Shown here one piece after another: positions 22,853 to 26,697 of a stretch of 26,697 nt of DNA; within the stretch, counting starts at the first letter, position 1, and every line of letters starts with the position of its first letter. Below the pieces are notes generated by a model. That model made no database searches, was not told the DNA's origin, and saw only the letters and a program-made list of their open reading frames with translations. The DNA lies in NCBI GenBank assembly GCA_963767645.1, contig CAVYEW010000020.1, forward strand, positions 1 through 26,697. The letters are read 5' to 3'. This DNA comes from DATFDN01 sp963767645 (GTDB taxonomy: Bacteria; Pseudomonadota; Alphaproteobacteria; Acetobacterales; Acetobacteraceae). Made by a program: the position numbers and the translations under genes.

Positions 22853-24034
22853 TCAGCAGGGGTTCTTGGTGCCCTTCCAGATGTTCAGGTAGTGGCAGGC
22901 GAAGTTGTTGCTCGGCACGAACTCGTTGTTCCTGCCGCCTTCCGCGTCCACGTTGTCCCTGGTGATGATGTAGGTGGGCTGGATGAACTTCGCCGGCGGC
23001 TCGCCCGCCATCGCGTGTACCACCGCGTCCACTGCCTCGTAGCCGAACAGCGTGCTCGGCTCGGGGACGCTCGCGACCTCGTAGTTGCCCTTGCGGATCA
23101 AGTCATAAGTGGCCGGCGGCGCGTCGGCGCCGACCAGGTGTGCCTTCTCGGGCGGCACGCCCGCCGCGTGCAGGGAGGATGCGACGTAAGGGTAGTAATC
23201 GTCGCAGCAGGTGGTCATCCACCAACCATCGCCATAGCGCGCGAGCAGGCCGGAAACGGTGGGGGCGACGCGGGTGGCGAGATCGCCGATCGGTACGTTC
23301 GCGATCTCCAGCAGCTTGCAGCCGGTGCAGTTCTTCACTGGCTCGGTCGCCGCGCGCGCCTTGAAGCGGGCGATCGCGAAGCTGTTGTCCACCATGTGGA
23401 TCACCCGCGCGTGGCCGTCCGACATCGCAATCACGTAGGCGGCCTGAGATTGCCCGATCTCGGCGGGGCTGGAAGCGATATTCTGGTAGAGGCCGAGCTG
23501 TGGGCCGGGGCCGGGGAAGGCGGTGGCGTGGATGCCGATCACGGGGATGCCGTGCGCGACCGCGTCCTTGATCGGCCGTTGCAGCGCATTCGCGTCGGCG
23601 GGCGTGATGATGGCGGCCGGGTTCGCTGCGAGCGCCTGCTGCATGGCGGCGAGCTGGCCGCTCACAGTGCCCTGCCCGTTGAACGTGAGGACCTTCCAGC
23701 CCAGCGCCTTCGCCGCCTGCCGCACGCCGTTGCCCCAGCCGATATAGGTCGAATAGGACTCATCGCCCGAGACCCAGGCGATCGTGACGGGCTCTGTGCT
23801 CGCGCGCGGGCCGTCGGTGGGGCCCTTCCATTCCGTTTGCGGCCTGGTGCGTTCCGCGACGATCGCCTTGGCTTGTTCCACCGATATGTTGGCGTCGATA
23901 GTCGGCTCGCCCCAGCCGGGGAACGGCTCGGCCCGCGTGGCGGCATGGCCGGTGCCGATCAGCCCGATGCTCGCCGCGAGCAGCATTGCGCCGCCAAGCA
24001 TGCCGGCGAGCCGCGCCGTTGGACGCCTTCGCAT
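22853..24034 (-). CDS. Periplasmic sugar-binding protein of transporter B (Peripla_BP_4-like)
   Basis: The ATG at 24034 (GGGAGAGAT just upstream) gives 393 residues with a signal peptide: basic MRRRPTARLAG, hydrophobic MLGGAMLLAASIGLIGTG, cleavage near GHAA. The domain reads VTIAWVSGDESYSTYIGWGN, GVRQAAKALGWKVLTFNGQG, PAAIITPADANALQRPIKDA, GIPVIGIHATAFPGP and ARVIHMVDNSFAIARFKARA. Cysteine-rich stretches (KNCTGCK, TTCCDDYY) and a C-terminal NPC are unusual for the class and could form disulfides in the periplasm. It is the ligand-capturing component of transporter B, encoded between the oxidoreductase and the ATPase. Ligand unknown; a branched sugar is a context-based guess. Confidence 0.87.
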   Translation of the reverse strand: MRRRPTARLAGMLGGAMLLAASIGLIGTGHAATRAEPFPGWGEPTIDANISVEQAKAIVAERTRPQTEWKGPTDGPRASTEPVTIAWVSGDESYSTYIGWGNGVRQAAKALGWKVLTFNGQGTVSGQLAAMQQALAANPAAIITPADANALQRPIKDAVAHGIPVIGIHATAFPGPGPQLGLYQNIASSPAEIGQSQAAYVIAMSDGHARVIHMVDNSFAIARFKARAATEPVKNCTGCKLLEIANVPIGDLATRVAPTVSGLLARYGDGWWMTTCCDDYYPYVASSLHAAGVPPEKAHLVGADAPPATYDLIRKGNYEVASVPEPSTLFGYEAVDAVVHAMAGEPPAKFIQPTYIITRDNVDAEGGRNNEFVPSNNFACHYLNIWKGTKNPC

Positions 24035-24083
24035 GATCTCTCTCCCTTGCTTCTCGTGGTTTCCTCCTGGCCTGCCGCGCGTT

Positions 24084-25457
24084 TTACTCGGCGGCTTTCG
24101 GCAGTTCCCGGTCGTGCCGAACGGCCTCGCGCGCCAGCATGGCGTCCTGCAACGCGCGCAGGTGATAGAGCGTGGTGTCGGTGCGCAGCTCCACCATGTC
24201 GTGGGTGATCGCCTGGTCGGTCGCGACATCGCGCAGCAGCTTCGCGCCCGGCAGCAGGCCGAGCGGCACGACGCACTCGCGGCATGTCTGATCGTAGAGG
24301 TCGTTGAGAGCATACACCGAGGATCCGCCGGGACCCTCGATGATCTCCCCGGCCTTGAGCGGCCGCTTAGCCGCGCCGAACACCTCCGTGATCATGCCGA
24401 GCTTCGGCACGATGGTCGGATGCCCGAACTCTACCGCATTGACGATGGAGAGCGGGATCTCGTTCGTCACGAGGTGATACGGCGTATACATGATGTAATA
24501 GCCATCGGCACCAGTGACATCGAGGTAGTCGAGGTCCTCGCGGATCTGCGTGTGGTCGGTGTGCACGACCAGGAACACGCCGGGGGTGACGCTGCGGTCG
24601 AAGTCGATGCTGCCGTCCGGATGCTTCAGCGGTCGGGCATAGTCCACCACGCCGCGGCGGTTAAGGATGCCGCCCTCGGCAATGGGGCGGAAGATGCGCG
24701 GGATCTCGTTCACGCCGGCAATCGGCCCGTGCATGCCACGGGTGTCGGGCACGAGGCCGGTGTAGTTCGAGATGCAGGCCATCTCGATCATCGTCTTGGT
24801 CGCGTCACGAAAGGTGACGAGGAAATGCGGGTTGATGCCGAGCCTCTGCGCATCCTCGCCGACGCTGTCAGGGGTAGCGTAGCGGTCGAACAGCCCAACG
24901 CTGGAGGGCGCCTTGCCGACCGCCACCACCTCGAACCCGAGCGAGGAATAGCGGTCGAAATACTCCGCGATCAATCCCGGCTCGTCGCCCGAGGAGACGG
25001 TGTAAACAAGGCCCGAGTTCTGCGCCATGCGGTGCAGGAACGGCCCGACGACGACGTCGGTCTCGACGTTCAGCATGATGACGTGCTTGCGCGCCTGCAG
25101 CGCGCGCAAGGCTACGTCGGCGCCGATCTCGGTGTTGCCGGTCGCCTCCACCACCGCGTCGATCTCCAGCGCCGGCACGAGATCGGCATCCTCTGTGACC
25201 ACCGGTCGATGGCGTCGCATGGCATCGGCGGCCTCGGCGGCGCGGTTGGTGACGGTCACGTCCTCGGCACGATGGCCGCAGAGTTCGAAGGCCCGGCGGG
25301 CGCGAGATATGTCCAGGTCGGCAATGACCGCGGTGCGGATGCCGCGCATGAGGCCGATCTGGCAGATGGCGCCGGTTCCCATGCGGCCGGCGCCAACGAA
25401 CCCGACCTGGATCGGCTTGCCTGCTCGGTGGCGAATTTCGAGCGCCTGCTTGATCAT
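24084..25457 (-). CDS. NAD(P)-dependent oxidoreductase of the COG4091 / DRL-like family with C-terminal SAF-like domain
   Basis: A 457-residue protein starting at ATG 25457 (AGGAGG about 9 nt upstream). The N-terminal Rossmann fold carries GFVGAGRMG, then AVIADLDISRARRAFE, ALEIDAVVEATGNTEIGADV and HVIMLNVETDVVVG. The middle has TVSSGDEPGLIAEYFDRYSS and NYTGLVPDTRGMHGP. The C-terminal about 100 residues (AAKRPLKAGEIIEGPGGSSV, LLPGAKLLRDVATDQAI) look like a SAF domain. This is the family called homoserine dehydrogenase-like, which includes DRL, the alternative 1-deoxyxylulose-5-phosphate reductoisomerase of Brucella. Many members work on other substrates. As the first gene of a sugar-uptake operon, a role in oxidising or rearranging the imported sugar is more likely than isoprenoid synthesis. 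Substrate not established. Confidence 0.8.
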   Translation of the reverse strand: MIKQALEIRHRAGKPIQVGFVGAGRMGTGAICQIGLMRGIRTAVIADLDISRARRAFELCGHRAEDVTVTNRAAEAADAMRRHRPVVTEDADLVPALEIDAVVEATGNTEIGADVALRALQARKHVIMLNVETDVVVGPFLHRMAQNSGLVYTVSSGDEPGLIAEYFDRYSSLGFEVVAVGKAPSSVGLFDRYATPDSVGEDAQRLGINPHFLVTFRDATKTMIEMACISNYTGLVPDTRGMHGPIAGVNEIPRIFRPIAEGGILNRRGVVDYARPLKHPDGSIDFDRSVTPGVFLVVHTDHTQIREDLDYLDVTGADGYYIMYTPYHLVTNEIPLSIVNAVEFGHPTIVPKLGMITEVFGAAKRPLKAGEIIEGPGGSSVYALNDLYDQTCRECVVPLGLLPGAKLLRDVATDQAITHDMVELRTDTTLYHLRALQDAMLAREAVRHDRELPKAAE

Positions 25458-25509
25458 TGGACGGCTCCTCCTGGGGGCGGCTCCTTCTGGCCTTATTCGG
25501 CTGCGTAGC

Positions 25510-25524
25510 ATATCATCAGGATAT
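25510..25524. promoter_or_regulatory. Inverted repeat in the operon B / GntR divergent promoter
   Basis: ATATCATCAGGATAT has perfect 5-bp arms (ATATC and GATAT) around a 5-bp centre. It sits 53 nt upstream of the oxidoreductase start and 73 nt upstream of the second GntR gene. Its position fits an operator for that regulator. It differs from the TGTGATnATCACA sites of operon A, so the two regulators probably have separate targets. Confidence 0.4.
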
Positions 25525-25597
25525 CAGACAACCTCTCTTGGCGTTGACTTACGGCTGGGGGATGCCCGACCGTCGGAGCTTGGAGGATCGAGCACGT

Positions 25598-26392
25598 ATG
25601 GACCCAACGCGGCCAAACGCGACGCGACGCACGCGGCCGGCCGAGGAGCCGCCGCGGCTCCTCCCCTCGGGCGCGAGCGAGGCCGACTATATCCGTCCGG
25701 TCAGCCGGGCGACGCTGCCGCAGGAGATCGTCAACACCATCGCCGAGCTGATCATGCAGGGCATCTGGAAGCCCGGTGACATGATCCCCTCGGAGAAGGA
25801 ATTGGCCGCGCGGTTCCAGGTCGGGCGATCGACCATCCGCGAGGCGGTCAAGAGCCTCGCCGTCTTGGGCGTGCTGGAAGCGCGGGTCGGTGAGGGCTCC
25901 TATGTGCGGGAGACCAATTCGGAGCTGCTCTCGGGCGCCTTCAAATGGGGCCTGCTGCTCAGTGAGCGCAACCTAGGGGACCTGGTGGACGTGCGCGTGT
26001 TGGTGGAGGTGGAGTGCGCCGGCCGCGCCGCGGCGGCTCGTACCGTGGCGACCGCGCAAGCGCTTATGCTGACGCTGGAGCGCATGCGTGGCGTGCAAGG
26101 GGACGATCGCCGCTTCATGGCGTCCGACAACGCGTTCCACACCCAGATCGCCGAGATGGCGGGAAACTGCATTTTCGCGAGCATTGCCTCTACAATTCAG
26201 GTGATCGTGCGGCTTTGGTACCCGGCTACCTATTACGTGCCTGAGACCAAGGAGACGACAATCGTCGAGCATCTGGCGATCGCGCGTGCAATTGAACAAG
26301 GCGATGCCGAGGCGGCGCGGGCAGCCATGCGCACGCACTTGTTGAAAGCCGCCGCGCGGCTGGAGCGCGTCATCTCGGAGCGGCGCTCGTAA
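25598..26392 (+). CDS. GntR-family regulator, FadR/FCD subfamily, probable regulator of operon B
   Basis: The ATG at 25598 with GGAGG about 11 nt upstream gives 264 residues; a longer in-frame reading back to 25457 would cross the promoter and is not favoured. After a basic, Pro-rich leader of about 40 residues, the winged HTH reads EIVNTIAELIMQGIWKPGDM, IPSEKELAARFQVGRSTIRE, AVKSLAVLGVLEARVGEGSY. The FCD domain follows with DLVDVRVLVEVECAGRAAA, SDNAFHTQIAEMAGN and HLAIARAIEQGDAEAARAAM. It is divergent from operon B and likely controls it. The unusually long N-terminal leader before the HTH is worth noting. Confidence 0.88.
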   Translation: MDPTRPNATRRTRPAEEPPRLLPSGASEADYIRPVSRATLPQEIVNTIAELIMQGIWKPGDMIPSEKELAARFQVGRSTIREAVKSLAVLGVLEARVGEGSYVRETNSELLSGAFKWGLLLSERNLGDLVDVRVLVEVECAGRAAAARTVATAQALMLTLERMRGVQGDDRRFMASDNAFHTQIAEMAGNCIFASIASTIQVIVRLWYPATYYVPETKETTIVEHLAIARAIEQGDAEAARAAMRTHLLKAAARLERVISERRS

Positions 26393-26398
26393 CGGGGC

Positions 26399-26697
26399 AT
26401 GCGTCTGAATGGTATCTGCTTGTATGGGGCGGAACAGCGACATACTGCCCGATACCACGGGCGGATTGCGACGATCCGCTACCCCTTTCATCCCCGCTGC
26501 GGTGAACGAGTCGGTGTCTGGCGGCGCCACAGCTTCCGTGGGGTGACGATGCTGGTGGTCCAGCAGCCCGACGGGACGCTGGCGCAGATACCGGAATGGA
26601 TGTGCTCGCCGTTGGCGGCGGATGCCGCAGTTCGGGATTCGCCGCGGCTTTCGTTGCAGGTCCTACGGGAGCTGCGCCTGACCGGGCCGTGGTGCAT
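26399..26697 (+). CDS. DUF5372-like small protein, 3' end beyond window
   Basis: From ATG 26399 the plus strand stays open to the window edge (99 codons). After about 20 residues it reads GRIATIRYPFHPRCGERVGV, then RRHSFRGVTMLVVQQPDG, IPEWMCSPLAAD and LSLQVLRELRLT. This pattern (YPFHP-GE--V--R, then a PDG--A-IP-WM strand) is that of small DUF5372-type proteins, commonly found beside recombinase or transposase genes in alphaproteobacteria. It begins 6 nt after the GntR stop. It suggests that a mobile element lies just to the right, but no transposase is visible within the window. Confidence 0.6.
   Translation, partial: MRLNGICLYGAEQRHTARYHGRIATIRYPFHPRCGERVGVWRRHSFRGVTMLVVQQPDGTLAQIPEWMCSPLAADAAVRDSPRLSLQVLRELRLTGPWC

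Noticed and set aside
25457..25597. Upstream extension of the second GntR gene to 25457
   Set aside because: It would overlap the oxidoreductase start and read through the promoter and operator; ATG 25598 has a GGAGG and fits family length.
1..26697. CRISPR arrays, tRNA or rRNA genes
   Set aside because: No regularly spaced repeats, no cloverleaf-like segment with a CCA end and no conserved rRNA stretches were seen on either strand.

Overview
The window is GC-rich, densely packed and operonic, with many 4-nt ATGA/GTGA overlaps between genes. The families present (ribose-type and UgpABE-type sugar ABC importers, FCD-type GntR regulators, CaiB/BaiF CoA-transferase, IS701- and IS481-type transposase debris, a RuBisCO-like protein) suggest an alphaproteobacterium, perhaps Rhodospirillales/Acetobacteraceae or Hyphomicrobiales. 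That placement is inferred from gene style only. No rRNA, tRNA or CRISPR array was seen.

Left module (1-9136). A truncated IclR regulator on the minus strand faces a plus-strand run: a chimeric regulator-like ORF, a sugar-binding protein, two MalF/MalG-type permeases, an enoyl-CoA hydratase, an SDR dehydrogenase, a chimeric aldose-epimerase/ABC-ATPase-tail ORF, an SMP-30 lactonase-like protein, an internally deleted solute-binding protein and a class III CoA-transferase. This looks like an uptake plus CoA-linked catabolic operon. Three of its ORFs (608-1381, 5943-6509, 7405-7908) look like in-frame deletion products: each joins parts of proteins that are normally separate or much longer. The importer has no ATPase gene of its own here; only about 65 C-terminal residues of one survive, inside the second chimera.

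Junction (9137-9657). A twice-frameshifted IS701-type transposase fragment and an 18-bp tandem duplication separate the two modules.

Right module (9658-26392). This is a carbohydrate-acid island with two operons and two GntR regulators. Operon A (minus strand, 17701 to 9658) encodes a RuBisCO-like protein (OiaX-like), a four-carbon-acid-sugar kinase (OiaK-like, broken by one extra base), an ApnO-like oxidoisomerase, then a periplasmic binding protein, an ABC-ABC-permease fusion and a second permease. The three enzymes match the known route from D-apionate through 3-oxo-isoapionate and its 4-phosphate to 3-phosphoglycerate plus glycolate. A divergent GntR gene (18282-19073) shares a 13-bp palindrome with the operon: one copy in front of oiaX, one upstream of the regulator and one over the regulator's start codon. 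The intergenic region between them also holds an IS481 5' remnant abutting a piece of a second ApnO-like gene. Operon B (minus strand, 25457 to 19285) encodes a DRL/COG4091-type oxidoreductase with a SAF-like C-terminus, a binding protein, a two-domain ATPase, a permease and an SMP-30 lactonase-like protein, under a second divergent GntR gene (25598-26392). A reasonable model is that operon B imports and oxidises or lactonises a sugar (possibly D-apiose) and operon A finishes the acid. At the right edge a partial DUF5372-like gene, of a kind often seen beside mobile elements, begins.
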